A DNA stretch of 64,000 nucleotides from Rhodopirellula baltica (GTDB lineage Bacteria > Planctomycetota > Planctomycetia > Pirellulales > Pirellulaceae). Both the position numbers and the translations under genes were made by a program. The notes under the pieces are model-generated. The model was not told the DNA's origin, searched no databases, and saw only the letters and a program-made list of their open reading frames with translations. How positions within the stretch are numbered: the stretch's first letter is position 1; each line of letters starts with the position of its first letter. The stretch lies in contig PPHI01000082.1 in NCBI GenBank assembly GCA_002901265.1, positions 1 to 64,000 of the forward strand, in the 5' to 3' direction. Below are positions 53,453 through 63,000 of this stretch, one piece after another.

Positions 53453-54061
53453 ATGCGACACCGACGACATGGCCGCACCCTGGGACGTAGCCCCAGCCAT
53501 CGCAAGGCCCTGCTGAAAAACCTCGCCAGCGCCCTGTTCCTGACCGAACGCGACGCCGAGTTGGATGAGAACGCGCCCAAGGTTGCCGGTCGTATCACGA
53601 CCACGCTGCAAAAGGCCAAGGAAGTTCGTCCATTGGTCGAGAAGTGCATCACTATCGCCAAGAAGTCTCTCCCACACGCCGAAGCCGCGAAGGAATTCGC
53701 TTGCGACGCTGACCGTGGCTCGGACGAGTACAAGAAATGGCGTGAAAGCGATAACTGGAAGAAATGGGCCGACGCCCGTGGACCAGTCGTCGCCGCACAA
53801 CGCCGCGTTGTTCAAATGATCGGTGACCGCGAAGCGACCGCAGTCTTGTTCGACATCGTTGCCGAACGTTACGTCGATCGCCAAGGTGGTTACACCCGCA
53901 TCGTACGCTTGGCCATGCCTCGCCTCGGTGACGCCGGTACTCGCGCTATTTTGGAATTGGTTGGCAAGAACGATCGCGTCAACCGCGCCGCCGAACGCCC
54001 TGCCTTCGATAGCGAAGCACCTGCCGAAGAACCAGCAGCAGAAGAAGCAAACGCAGAATAA
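53453..54061 (+). CDS. rplQ: 50S ribosomal protein L17, long form
   Basis: The N-terminus is classical L17 (MRHRRHGRTLGRSPSHRKA, then LLKNLASALF). The protein has 202 residues, against about 120-140 in most bacteria. The extra length comes from a charged insert in the middle (about residues 75-115, with SDEYKKWRESDNWKKWADAR) and an acidic Ala/Glu tail (last 20 residues). The core resumes with DRQGGYTRIVRL. Such expanded L17 proteins appear in planctomycetes. Last gene of the operon, followed by a strong terminator. Confidence 0.95.
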   Translation: MRHRRHGRTLGRSPSHRKALLKNLASALFLTERDAELDENAPKVAGRITTTLQKAKEVRPLVEKCITIAKKSLPHAEAAKEFACDADRGSDEYKKWRESDNWKKWADARGPVVAAQRRVVQMIGDREATAVLFDIVAERYVDRQGGYTRIVRLAMPRLGDAGTRAILELVGKNDRVNRAAERPAFDSEAPAEEPAAEEANAE

Positions 54062-54084
54062 GCTCGCTTCGAGAAACGACATCG

Positions 54085-54122
54085 ACGGACAAGTCAGCTA
54101 ATGCCGACTTGTCCGTTTTTTT
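54085..54122 (+). terminator. Intrinsic terminator of the rpsM-rplQ operon
   Basis: A perfect 11-bp stem (ACGGACAAGTC at 54085-54095, GACTTGTCCGT at 54106-54116) with a 10-base loop is followed by seven T (54116-54122). Confidence 0.95.
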
Positions 54123-54176
54123 ATGCGCTCGCAGCTCGCGATGTTCAAACTGCTGCACGAGTCACGCTGCACTCGT

Positions 54177-54920
54177 CTATTCGACCGCTTCGGCGTCAAC
54201 GAACCAACGCGTGGGTGATACACCTTGCGAAGGGTACAACTGCAAATTGCGTTCGCCAAACAAAACCTGTTTGAGTGCCTCACGCTTCGCCGAACCCGTG
54301 ATAATAAACCAAATGTCCTTGCCGGCCGAAATCGCCGGATAAGTCATCGTGTAGCGATGAGCTTGAAACTTGGGGACATAGTTTTCAATGAACGACGCGT
54401 CGGTTACACCGAGGGCTTTCGTCTCGGGAAACAGTGATGAAGTGTGCGCGTCGTCACCCATTCCCAGCAGTACCAGATCAAAAGTTGGCATCGCGGTTCC
54501 AAAGAATGCTTCCATCTCAGATGCGTAGGCTCGTGCTGCTTCCGCTGGGGCATCGACCTGAACCTGCACGGGATGAACATTCGATTCTTTGACCGGGATG
54601 TGGTCCAACAGGGCGTTTTTGACCATCTTGTAGTTGCTGTCGGAGTGGTCATGGGGCACGTTTCGCTCGTCGCCCCAAAAGAAATGGATTTGTTCCCATG
54701 GCAAATCTCGCGTGGCCAACATCTCATAGACACGCTTTGGCGTCGAACCTCCGGAAAGCGAGATCGAAAACGTGTCCTTCGATTTCAAGGTTTCGGTAAT
54801 GAGCTCGCAGATCGAATCGGTCACGGCGTTTTGAAGCTTGGTGAGATCCGCATACGGTTCAAAAGGGAAAAATGCCACGGCGTATTTCTCGTGCGATTGA
54901 AAGGTGGCTTGATGAACCAC
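54177..54920 (-). CDS. pgl: 6-phosphogluconolactonase
   Basis: The 247-residue enzyme hydrolyses 6-phosphogluconolactone in the oxidative pentose phosphate pathway. Family blocks are FSISLSGGSTPKRVYEML, IHFFWGDERNVPHDHSDSNY, DLVLLGMGDDAHTSSLFPET and the final SPTRWFVDAEA. The open frame begins at 55061, but that would run into the start of the divergent acetyltransferase gene. The GTG at 54920 gives the normal family length, and an ATG at 55001 is the other choice. Start confidence is low. Confidence 0.85.
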   Translation of the reverse strand: MVHQATFQSHEKYAVAFFPFEPYADLTKLQNAVTDSICELITETLKSKDTFSISLSGGSTPKRVYEMLATRDLPWEQIHFFWGDERNVPHDHSDSNYKMVKNALLDHIPVKESNVHPVQVQVDAPAEAARAYASEMEAFFGTAMPTFDLVLLGMGDDAHTSSLFPETKALGVTDASFIENYVPKFQAHRYTMTYPAISAGKDIWFIITGSAKREALKQVLFGERNLQLYPSQGVSPTRWFVDAEAVE

Positions 54921-55054
54921 CGGTCCTGTCGGTGATTTGAAGTCTCGATGATAGCGGATTGCTGGCTGGCTACGACACAGGTCAGCGTTTCCGACAATCA
55001 TGCTATGGTGGTGGCAGCCACAAGATAGACTCCCGCAACCAGGATGCAGCCTTG

Positions 55055-55555
55055 ATGACAACGACCACGGGATCCGAGATCACGATTCGCGACGCACAGC
55101 GTGCTGATGTTCCCCAAATTCATGCGATGCTGGGCGAACTCGCCGAGTTTGAAAAACTATCTGAGCAGTTTGTCGGAACAGCGCAGCAGATGGAAACCGA
55201 GCTGTTTGATCGTGATGGCGGCCCGAGTGCCTTCATCGCGGTCGATGCGGAGTGCGGTCCAATTGCCTACGCGATTTACTTTGAAAACTTCTCTACATTC
55301 CTGTGCCGGCGGGGGCTTTATTTGGAAGACATCTATGTCCGACCGGCGTTTCGTAAACGTGGAATTGGAAAACGGATGTTGCAACACCTCGCTTCGATCG
55401 CCGTCGAACGTCAGTGCGGGCGGATGGAATGGTGCGTGCTCGATTGGAACCAGAACGCGATCGACGTCTACGAGGCAATCGGAGGCGACGTGCTGCCCGA
55501 TTGGCGGATCGTGCGACTCGATCAAGACGCGATTGCAAAACTCGCTGGCAAATAA
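55055..55555 (+). CDS. GNAT-family N-acetyltransferase
   Basis: The 166-residue GNAT protein has ITIRDAQRADVPQIHAML at the start and the acetyl-CoA-binding motif A in LYLEDIYVRPAFRKRGIGKR, with the pyrophosphate loop RKRGIGKRML. Motif B is in EWCVLDWNQNAIDVYEAIGG. The layout matches diamine/spermidine N-acetyltransferase-like members, but the acceptor is unknown. The ATG at 55055 has AGGA upstream. Divergent from pgl. Confidence 0.9.
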   Translation: MTTTTGSEITIRDAQRADVPQIHAMLGELAEFEKLSEQFVGTAQQMETELFDRDGGPSAFIAVDAECGPIAYAIYFENFSTFLCRRGLYLEDIYVRPAFRKRGIGKRMLQHLASIAVERQCGRMEWCVLDWNQNAIDVYEAIGGDVLPDWRIVRLDQDAIAKLAGK

Positions 55556-55640
55556 GGGTTCAATCTTTCTAGTTTTTCGTAAGGATCCAGCCGTGTTTCC
55601 TCAATAGTCTCGTGTAAGCCAGTCGCCACGAGACGTTCCG

Positions 55641-56147
55641 ATGAAAACACGAGCCCACCAAGAAACATTCGACCGTTGGCTGAATTGCCATACCGGCCTA
55701 CTGTTAAAAGTCGCCTCGTCATTTTCCAAAGATGCGACCGATCGAGACGACTTGCTTCAAGAGATCTCGTTCCAAGTCTGGAAGTCGATCCCCGGCTATG
55801 ACGGCCGCGTCAAGGAATCGACCTGGATCTATCGCGTCTCGCTCTACACCGCGATTCGGTGGGCGAAACGTGAATCCAATCGCCCCAGCACGGCAAATCT
55901 TGAACAACCCGCAATTGTCATTGACCAATCGGGACAGGACCCACGACTCGCTTGGCTCTACGAACAGATTCAAGCGTTGGAACCGATCGACCGTTCGCTA
56001 ACGCTGCTGATGCTGGACGGCTACAGCTATCTGGAAATCGCCGACACCCTGGGGATGACGGAAAGCAATGTAGGTGTCCGACTCAGCCGCATCAAAAAGG
56101 ATCTCACACGCAAACTTCAGCGAGAACGAAACGATGACATTCGATGA
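55641..56147 (+). CDS. Sigma-70 family RNA polymerase sigma factor (ECF type)
   Basis: The 168-residue protein has region 2 (ASSFSKDATDRDDLLQEISF, then WIYRVSLYTAIRWAKRE) and region 4 (LDGYSYLEIADTLGMTESNV, then VRLSRIKKDLTRKL), with no regions 1 or 3: an ECF-type sigma factor. It overlaps the membrane-protein gene that follows by 14 bases (56134-56147), which suggests a coupled sigma/partner pair. Its target promoters are not visible in the window. Confidence 0.9.
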   Translation: MKTRAHQETFDRWLNCHTGLLLKVASSFSKDATDRDDLLQEISFQVWKSIPGYDGRVKESTWIYRVSLYTAIRWAKRESNRPSTANLEQPAIVIDQSGQDPRLAWLYEQIQALEPIDRSLTLLMLDGYSYLEIADTLGMTESNVGVRLSRIKKDLTRKLQRERNDDIR

Positions 56148-56733
56148 AGCCCAATCATTGTGGCAGTCACAACCGAACGACAATCCTGCGGTCAATAAAG
56201 ATGCGCTGATGCGATCAGTGAAGGCCAAGTACGCGGCGTTTGACCGAGTCGCCAACGTGACCGAAGTGGCGATGTTCTGCACGCTGCTGTTCGTCGCCGC
56301 GATGTTTATGCGAGACCCGATCATACAGGGTCACGACCGGATCTTGATTCTGGCCGGAATTGCTGCTGTTGTCTCGGCAACGTCGGTGTGGACTTGGCGG
56401 CGGGCACGAAAGCGACGTGAAGTTTCCTTTGACAATTCGCTGCTCGGGATCATCGAAAAATCAATCGACGGGATTGATGATTATGCGGCACGAATGACCA
56501 GCTTCGTGTTTTGGTTTGGCGGTCCGCTTTGCTTGGGCTTGCTACTCGCCTTGTGGGTAGCAGACGAATCAAAACGCCCAATGCTTTACACCATCTTTAT
56601 CCCCGCGACACTCATTTGCTTGGGGCTGAGCTACTGGCAAGTTCGACGCGAGATTCGTTTGAAACTGATTCCGCAAAGAACACAACTGGTCGAACTACAA
56701 CGATCACTCATCAGTCACCAAGCGACTGTATGA
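56134..56733 (+). CDS. Membrane protein coupled to the sigma factor
   Basis: The 199-residue protein has a soluble N-terminal part (TFDEAQSLWQSQPNDNPAVN) and four membrane segments at about residues 45-62, 70-87, 125-143 and 150-166, then a basic C-terminal helix. The zinc-finger motif of classical anti-sigma factors is absent. Because it overlaps the sigma gene and is in the same operon, it may be a membrane anti-sigma or signal-input protein, but this rests on position alone. Confidence 0.7.
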   Translation: MTFDEAQSLWQSQPNDNPAVNKDALMRSVKAKYAAFDRVANVTEVAMFCTLLFVAAMFMRDPIIQGHDRILILAGIAAVVSATSVWTWRRARKRREVSFDNSLLGIIEKSIDGIDDYAARMTSFVFWFGGPLCLGLLLALWVADESKRPMLYTIFIPATLICLGLSYWQVRREIRLKLIPQRTQLVELQRSLISHQATV

Positions 56734-56793
56734 TGGGAGTAGATCGTTGACCGGAACGGCGATCATTTGCCCCGCAAATCAGTTGAACCAGCG

Positions 56794-58197
56794 ATGCGAC
56801 TCCCCGCTTCCAGAAATTTCTTGCTGATCGGCCTACTGATCAGCACGTTGATGCCTCATCCAACCATCCGTGGGCAATCCTATGCATTGAAACCGGCACC
56901 AAGTCCTGCGGAGAACCCCTTGAAGGGTTTGGTGCCGTACGCACGCCCGGCACCAAACCGTTTTCCACACAGCATGGAGTTCCAGTATCTCCCGCTGAGC
57001 GATTTGATGTTGGGGATGGATCAGTTTGACTGGTCACCGATGGAACGCTTGCTGGACGATATCGCATCACGAGGGAACCAGGCAGTCGTCCGCGTTTACA
57101 TGGAATACCCCGGCAAGGAAAAAGGGATTCCTCAATTCCTGGTCGATGGAGGGCTGCGAGTCCATCGCTACCCCAACACCAATACCGCCCCGTTCCCGCC
57201 AACCCAAGTCACTACGCCGGACTACGAAGACGCGAACCTTCGCGAAGCATTGCGTCGGTTCATCGCCGCATGGGGCAAAGCATACGATGGTGACCCACGA
57301 CTGGCTTACATCACCGCTGGGTTACTAGGTACCTGGGGCGAGTGGCACACCTACCCCAAGGACGACCTTTGGGCGAGTCACAAAACCCAAGCCATCGTAC
57401 TCGATGCTTATGCAACTGCTTTTCGATCGACGCCGGTCTTACTCCGGTATCCCGCCGGCCCCGACCATGGTGCTCAGGTCGAAAACGCGAACCGTCCCTT
57501 TGGCTACCACGATGATTCCTTTGCGTGGGCGACTCTCGAAACAGGTCGCCGCCAAGACGATTGGTTCTATATGTCAATACTGAACTCGGCGGGAGCACAA
57601 GCCCGCAACAAATGGAAATCACATCCGATTGGTGGCGAGATCCGGCCTGAAGTTTGGGGCAAGATCTTTGACTCGCCAGACCAATGGCCGGATCAGGCAC
57701 AGAATTTCCATGAGTGTGTTTCTGTCACACATGCGACTTGGTTGATGGACACGGGGATGTTTCGCAAGCAAGCATCACCGGAGCGATTGACGACTGCGAT
57801 CACCGAAGTCGGTCGAATGGGCTACGACTTCTATGTGCGATCATCCACCTTTCAGAGAAACAATGAAAGTCGCCAGCTTGACGTAACACTTGAAATTCTC
57901 AATCAGGGCGTCGCGCCGTTTTATGCGGATTGGCCGTCCGAAATTGCGATCGCAACGACAGCAGGAAAAATCGTTTCGCGGCAACACGCACCGGGATTCA
58001 AATTGCAAGGTCTACTGCCAGCCAAGACGCCACACAGGCGTTCGGCATCGATCCCGATGCCGCAATCTGGAGAGTACTTTGTGCTGCTCCGCGTGGTGAA
58101 TCCGCTTCCTGGCGGTAAACCGCTGCGGTTCGCAAACGTAGATCAAGACGCCACCAAGGCGGGTTGGTTGACGCTTGGAAAACTGATGGTCGAATAG
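56794..58197 (+). CDS. DUF4832 secreted protein
   Basis: The 467-residue protein has a signal peptide (PASRNFLLIGLLISTLMPH). The DUF4832 pattern includes NPLKGLVPYARPAPNRFPHS near the N-terminus, RLAYITAGLLGTWGEWHTYP in the middle, and a beta-domain C-terminus (about 365-460, with LLRVVNPLPGGKPLRFAN). The middle resembles a TIM-barrel glycosidase, with a Glu in GTWGEWH as possible catalyst (inference). The frame begins at a TTG at 56767, but the ATG at 56794 gives a better signal peptide. Probably transcribed alone. Confidence 0.8.
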   Translation: MRLPASRNFLLIGLLISTLMPHPTIRGQSYALKPAPSPAENPLKGLVPYARPAPNRFPHSMEFQYLPLSDLMLGMDQFDWSPMERLLDDIASRGNQAVVRVYMEYPGKEKGIPQFLVDGGLRVHRYPNTNTAPFPPTQVTTPDYEDANLREALRRFIAAWGKAYDGDPRLAYITAGLLGTWGEWHTYPKDDLWASHKTQAIVLDAYATAFRSTPVLLRYPAGPDHGAQVENANRPFGYHDDSFAWATLETGRRQDDWFYMSILNSAGAQARNKWKSHPIGGEIRPEVWGKIFDSPDQWPDQAQNFHECVSVTHATWLMDTGMFRKQASPERLTTAITEVGRMGYDFYVRSSTFQRNNESRQLDVTLEILNQGVAPFYADWPSEIAIATTAGKIVSRQHAPGFKLQGLLPAKTPHRRSASIPMPQSGEYFVLLRVVNPLPGGKPLRFANVDQDATKAGWLTLGKLMVE

Positions 58198-58243
58198 TCG
58201 TCCGACCATACCATTTCACACTCGACGCAAAGGCCAACGTTCG

Positions 58244-58522
58244 ATGTTAAAAGAGCTGATCGGACGCCAGATCAATCAAGAAGTTGGGATCAATATCCAC
58301 GGCGCCCACCGCATCGACACCGCTGAGATCCTCTCCGCGGCGGATGAGTATTTTTCAGTCAAGATGGAACAGGACAACAATGTGTACCATGTGCCATACA
58401 CGAACATCGTCAAAGTGATTGAGAACCCATCGGGAGTGGTGGTCAGCGGATTTTTCAAATCACACCACTCCCATCCGATGGTCATCAAGATCGGACATGT
58501 CGTCGAATACGTACCGACGTAG
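58244..58522 (+). CDS. Small 92-residue protein, unknown
   Basis: The protein is soluble and beta-rich with alternating hydrophobic residues (KVIENPSGVVVSGFFKSHHS), suggesting a small beta-barrel. It has no signal and no known family. It stands alone, 46 bases after the DUF4832 gene, and may be co-transcribed. Confidence 0.65.
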   Translation: MLKELIGRQINQEVGINIHGAHRIDTAEILSAADEYFSVKMEQDNNVYHVPYTNIVKVIENPSGVVVSGFFKSHHSHPMVIKIGHVVEYVPT

Positions 58523-58548
58523 CAGCACGCCGAGTCGACAACCTTTCG

Positions 58549-61026
58549 TTAACGACGGTTTTGTAATGAAGCAGCACTCGCCGTTTGCTGTGGTACCCAC
58601 GGTGTTCCCGCACGGAACACACGTTGGTGATACATCGCTAGGGAACGCAGGGCATGTCCTTTTGGACCGATCGCCCAATCATGATCCAAGTCGGATGCCA
58701 TCGCACGCAACAAGTAACTGACCGCTGCGACCAAACGTCGGTCTTGCAAGTCTTCATCGGGAGTCACCGTCAGCAACCATTCGACGATGTGCCCCGTCGT
58801 TTGAATCTTTCGATCAACGTCGTTGTTGTCGCCCCGACCTTCGAACCACTCCGTGCTCATCGAACCGTCGCGGTTTTGGAGCGAGTAGGCATAGTCGATG
58901 AAATCGTTGGTGTAGATTTCGGCACGCTTCCAATGCCCTTCGATCGGCTTGCCTTCGGCGCGGCGTTTCCGCAATGCGTGAGCGTATCCCATCAAACGGT
59001 GTGTGCCGCCACAGGCCGCACCGACAATCGGTTCTTCCAGCTCTTCGGCAATCAAACGCTCGAAATCCCATTCGCTACCATCCGCAGCAATCCAAGTCGA
59101 ATCGGTGTCGAGATAGTGCGAGAATCCGATTAACGTAAATGTCAGCTCGTTTTCCGGCTTGCAGCCGCGTTGTTCAGACTTGATCAACGCATCCACGTTG
59201 TATTTCATCTGTCCGGCGTACAGCGGATACTCGACAGGCACGTTGCACATTCCCAACACGGCTAGGAACTGCGACTCGTGTCCTTGCAATCCCACGCCGC
59301 TCTTGGCTTTGATCCCATCCGCGTCGTTGGTCAACAGACGCTGACCACGGCAAATGTTATTGCCGGCGATCCAAGCAATCGTGCTGTAGAGACGATTGCC
59401 GACGCGAACTTGTGTGTCACTGCCGAACACCATCAGTTGGTGCATCATCCCCCAGTTGCTGCGTCCGGCGGCAACCTCAGGGTTCTGATAAAAGTAGCTC
59501 AGCACCCGTTCCATCGGGCGTCGCAAACTGGCGACCGTCCGATTCGGCTGGATCTCGACCGACGGGCGACCGGTGTAATCGAGTTCGACGTCTGCTTCTT
59601 CGGTTTCTGGTTGCCCGATTTGATCAGGCGCCGCTTCCGAGGCTGGCGAATCGATCACCACGTCATCCTGGCTTGGCAGGTCACCGACGCTCGCCGACGC
59701 ACTACCGGGTGCCTCGAGACGTTGTGAAAGGTTACCCTTTGGCAGCGGGGTCAATTCCGCGGTATCGGCAGGGAGTTCCGTCAGCTTTGCAGGTTCCGAC
59801 CGACGGCTAACCGCAACACGCTCGGACCGCTTTGGCTGCAACTTGACCTCTTCGTTGACCGTTTCATCTCGCAGCACGTTTGGCGCGTCTTCCCTTGCCA
59901 TCGGCGATTCGAGGGACAGCGCGTCGTCATCACCAAGATTCTCTTCGCTCGGCAAATCATCGTACCGTGGCGCCAGATCAGCGTTTGGAACGACGCTCGC
60001 TTTGGGAACCAGCTTCTTTCGTTCGCCAGGTTCGCTGATCTCAACACGCGGCTGAGCTTTCGGTTCGACGACGCGTTCGTTCGCCTCTGGTTGCGAAGGT
60101 GCTCGCTGCTGGGGCGCCGGTTGCGTCGGAGGTGCTGGTTGGGCCTTGGGAGCGACTTCGTGAATCGGTTGTGGTTTAACCGCAGGTTCCACCGACGCCG
60201 CGACCGGATCGCGCAGTGGGGCAATCCGATTGATCGCATCGCGTGCCACCCAATTGCCTTCGCTGATCGCGCGAATGGATTGGTCGTTCACAGCAGCGGG
60301 AGCTTCCGACGCCTGCATGTCGCCTACTGACAAAGCCGCTTCGGCGTCGCCACGACCCTGCCATTGACTCGCGCTGCGCTGCTGCGCCGCACGGCGTTCG
60401 GCAAGCAAACGTGCCCCTGGCGTTTGGATCGCATTTTCGCGAACCGTGTTCTCGGCTTTCGCCTTGGACTCCGCTTCGCCAAGTTTCATCGATGGAAGTT
60501 CTGCACGGGACTGGCCCTTGTCACTTGGATCGGACACCGGCAGCGCTGGCAACGGTTTCCGGGTGGGTGACTGTTCCGCTGGCGCTTTTGCCACATGTGC
60601 TTCCGCCACACTCGCGGTGACGTCACGAGCGACTGACGTGTCGTTTTTTTGCGAGGTGGATTGCGGTGCACCACGACGAGTCCACCCCTCATCACTCGCC
60701 GCAGGGCTCTTCTTTGCCGGCTCCACCGAAGCAACCGCAGCAGCTTCAACTTCGACAGCAGGTTTCACATCCGCAGCGGGTTCTTCGACAGGCATGTTGG
60801 CAGGTGCCATCAGCTCAATCGTGTCATCTGCGTAGGCGGGTAACTCAACTGAAGATGCTGCGAGGGTTGACGCGAATGCAGCAGCGACTCGCCACAGGTG
60901 GGTACGAAGACGATCGCGTTGGTTTGTAGTGTTGCGTCGGGTCGGGCAGGTCAGCACGAATAGGCTCCATCGAACGAATGCGCAAAGGTAGTCTCTGCTA
61001 TCGGATCGAAGGGCCGCAGAATCCAA
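58549..61026 (-). CDS. Secreted 825-residue protein with Pro/Ala/Glu-rich linker and toroid-like C-terminus
   Basis: The N-terminus has a signal-like segment (HLWRVAAAFASTLAASSVELPAYA split by a basic part). About residues 70-510 are low-complexity, rich in Ala, Pro, Glu, Arg and Ser, and probably disordered. The C-terminal 310 residues are well folded (ERVLSYFYQNPEVAAGRSNW, FLAVLGMCNVPVEYPLYA, AACGGTHRLMGYAHALRKR, YSLQNRDGSMSTEWF) and resemble the alpha/alpha-toroid of the prenyltransferase/squalene-cyclase type, without clear catalytic motifs. The ATG at 61026 is the only ATG before the signal region; a GTG at 60957 is also possible. Function is unknown. Confidence 0.72.
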   Translation of the reverse strand: MDSAALRSDSRDYLCAFVRWSLFVLTCPTRRNTTNQRDRLRTHLWRVAAAFASTLAASSVELPAYADDTIELMAPANMPVEEPAADVKPAVEVEAAAVASVEPAKKSPAASDEGWTRRGAPQSTSQKNDTSVARDVTASVAEAHVAKAPAEQSPTRKPLPALPVSDPSDKGQSRAELPSMKLGEAESKAKAENTVRENAIQTPGARLLAERRAAQQRSASQWQGRGDAEAALSVGDMQASEAPAAVNDQSIRAISEGNWVARDAINRIAPLRDPVAASVEPAVKPQPIHEVAPKAQPAPPTQPAPQQRAPSQPEANERVVEPKAQPRVEISEPGERKKLVPKASVVPNADLAPRYDDLPSEENLGDDDALSLESPMAREDAPNVLRDETVNEEVKLQPKRSERVAVSRRSEPAKLTELPADTAELTPLPKGNLSQRLEAPGSASASVGDLPSQDDVVIDSPASEAAPDQIGQPETEEADVELDYTGRPSVEIQPNRTVASLRRPMERVLSYFYQNPEVAAGRSNWGMMHQLMVFGSDTQVRVGNRLYSTIAWIAGNNICRGQRLLTNDADGIKAKSGVGLQGHESQFLAVLGMCNVPVEYPLYAGQMKYNVDALIKSEQRGCKPENELTFTLIGFSHYLDTDSTWIAADGSEWDFERLIAEELEEPIVGAACGGTHRLMGYAHALRKRRAEGKPIEGHWKRAEIYTNDFIDYAYSLQNRDGSMSTEWFEGRGDNNDVDRKIQTTGHIVEWLLTVTPDEDLQDRRLVAAVSYLLRAMASDLDHDWAIGPKGHALRSLAMYHQRVFRAGTPWVPQQTASAASLQNRR

Positions 61027-61124
61027 CCTTTAACAGTCGACCAATGCCCAAAGGAAACGCCTTTAAACCAGGTAAACTTTGCGGGTTGGTATTCGCCGTT
61101 CTGATTGAAAAACTCGAATTTCGC

Positions 61125-61955
61125 TCAAGCGATTTCACCCCCTGCCTGAGCCGTTTTCTGCACCGTCGCGCCTGCCACAAGGTATCGCCTTGGACCGATT
61201 TCCCAAATCCATGGCTTTTCAGTGGAGAAAAGCTGGATCGAGGGAGTCTTCTGAATCGCGGCAAGGACTCCACCTGGATGGACACCAGCAAAAAAGTTTC
61301 CCATCGACAACAGGGACGCGGCGAGCCGCTCGACTTGGTCGGGATCTGCGGCGGCCGCGTCGCAATGCAGCAATTGCGGGGCGCTGTCCGAAGAGACAAA
61401 GTCAAATGCAAAGACGGCGTGGCCGTTCGGACGCAGCATCTCCCCGACGGTACGGATGTGTCCTTCACGGACCCAACTGAGAACCAGCTTGGGGTCGTCA
61501 AGCAAGGATTCTTTGTAGCGCAGGCGTTGCACTGACATCGCGAGTTGGGAAAGCAGTCCGCTTGAGACAACGAGATCGCAATCGCCGACCGCGATCGGTG
61601 AACCTTGGGCGAGCGAACCCGGTGTATGGCCCCCCATCAACGGCGCGGCGACATCAAAATCGCCATGCCGATGAACCGCGTCATGATCGACGCCTAGCTT
61701 TGAAATCGCATGGTCCATTGCCCCGGTATCCACATCGACCAAATGGACTTCTGCAAAGTGTTGCAACAACCATGTGAGATCGATGTCGTTACAGTTTCCC
61801 GCACCAAGAATCGCCACTCGGTCGTGACGGGACATGGCTTCGGTCGCTGTCTGGATCATCGCCATAATACGTTGGCGATGCGATCCATACCCTACCCAAT
61901 CGTGCACCGTCCGTTGATTGTTGCGACGGTGGATGTTTACCAGTTCCAAGTCCAT
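61125..61955 (-). CDS. SAM-dependent methyltransferase-like protein
   Basis: The 276-residue protein has a Rossmann-type SAM motif ([20 protein letters not shown]) near residue 47, an acidic residue at the end of strand 2 ([15 protein letters not shown]), and [16 protein letters not shown] as motif IV. Substrate unknown. It ends the minus-strand run begun by murQ and the kinase, with 27 bases between it and the kinase stop, so it may be in one operon. Confidence 0.7.
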
Positions 61956-61982
61956 CGCAGGATGACTCGTGATAGAAGCGTG

Positions 61983-62993
61983 TTACTTCGACAGATCGAT
62001 GTTGGGGATTTCTTTCGATGGCAAGGCGGCCAACCGAAGTGCGCCTGCGACCGGATCTTGGACCACCAAAGGGCTTAGCCCCATTGGCTCGATTGCCGCG
62101 ATCAGCTGCTCCCGGCAACGTGTTTCGTTCACCAAGATACCACCGGTCATCGCCAGCGTGGCGCCGGCCGGCAAATCCAATCGCTCATTCAAGGTCGCAA
62201 CATGATTGGCCAATTCGCTGACCGCATGGTCGACGATCCGAATCGACACAGGGTCGCCGTCTTCGGCAGCGTTGACGACTCGTCGACTGAGAGCCGCTAT
62301 TGCTTTTCGAGTCCCTTCGGGACCATAGATTTTTTCGATCAATTCCAACGGCTCGGTCACACCGAAATGTTCGCAAAAGGATTCGACGAGAACGGTCGCT
62401 TCGCCACGTCCATCCGCAGCGCGAGCGACCGCATCCAACCCCGCGACCGCGATCGCAAAGCCACTCCCAGGGTCGCCGATCAGTGATCCCCAACCACCTG
62501 CGCGACTGCACTCGCCAGCTTGGTTCCGTCCCCAAGCGAAGGAACCGGTTCCTGAAATCAGCACGATGCCTGACAAACTGGGTGTAGCGGCAGCTAGCAC
62601 CGGTAGCGCATCGTCGGTGACAAAAACGCGTGACCGTGGGAATTGCCGCTCAATCAGCGCTTTCAATTCGTCTTGCTCCGGTTTCCGTCCGGCGCCCGCT
62701 GCTCCAATACAAATCCGTTCGGGTTCGTCGGCTTGCAACGTTCGGTCTTCGCTCGCTTGACGCACCGCCAACCGCACGGAACGACAGATCGCATTCGCTG
62801 CCGTTTCGAATCCGACGACGCGTGGATTTCCGGCATCGGAAATTCCAGCACCGATCGGGACCACCGGCCCATTCTCGGAACGGTTGCAATGCCCGACCCA
62901 CGAAACCGTTTTACTGCCGCCGGCATCAACACCAGCGATCAACGTCGGATGATTGGCAGACAAATAGTTCACAGACAGATGTTTTGAAAACAT
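61983..62993 (-). CDS. BadF/NagK-type amino-sugar kinase
   Basis: The 336-residue ASKHA kinase is of the BadF/BadG family that includes N-acetylglucosamine and N-acetylmuramic acid kinases. The phosphate 1 motif is AGVDAGGSKTVSWVG, the ISGTGSFAWGR loop is followed by GGWGSLIGDPGSGFAIA, and the C-terminal TGGILVNET is present. It starts at ATG 62993, 8 bases after the murQ stop; the longer frame would lie inside murQ. Next to murQ it is likely to phosphorylate GlcNAc or MurNAc in cell-wall recycling (inference). Confidence 0.88.
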   Translation of the reverse strand: MFSKHLSVNYLSANHPTLIAGVDAGGSKTVSWVGHCNRSENGPVVPIGAGISDAGNPRVVGFETAANAICRSVRLAVRQASEDRTLQADEPERICIGAAGAGRKPEQDELKALIERQFPRSRVFVTDDALPVLAAATPSLSGIVLISGTGSFAWGRNQAGECSRAGGWGSLIGDPGSGFAIAVAGLDAVARAADGRGEATVLVESFCEHFGVTEPLELIEKIYGPEGTRKAIAALSRRVVNAAEDGDPVSIRIVDHAVSELANHVATLNERLDLPAGATLAMTGGILVNETRCREQLIAAIEPMGLSPLVVQDPVAGALRLAALPSKEIPNIDLSK

Positions 62994-63000
62994 GAGCGAG

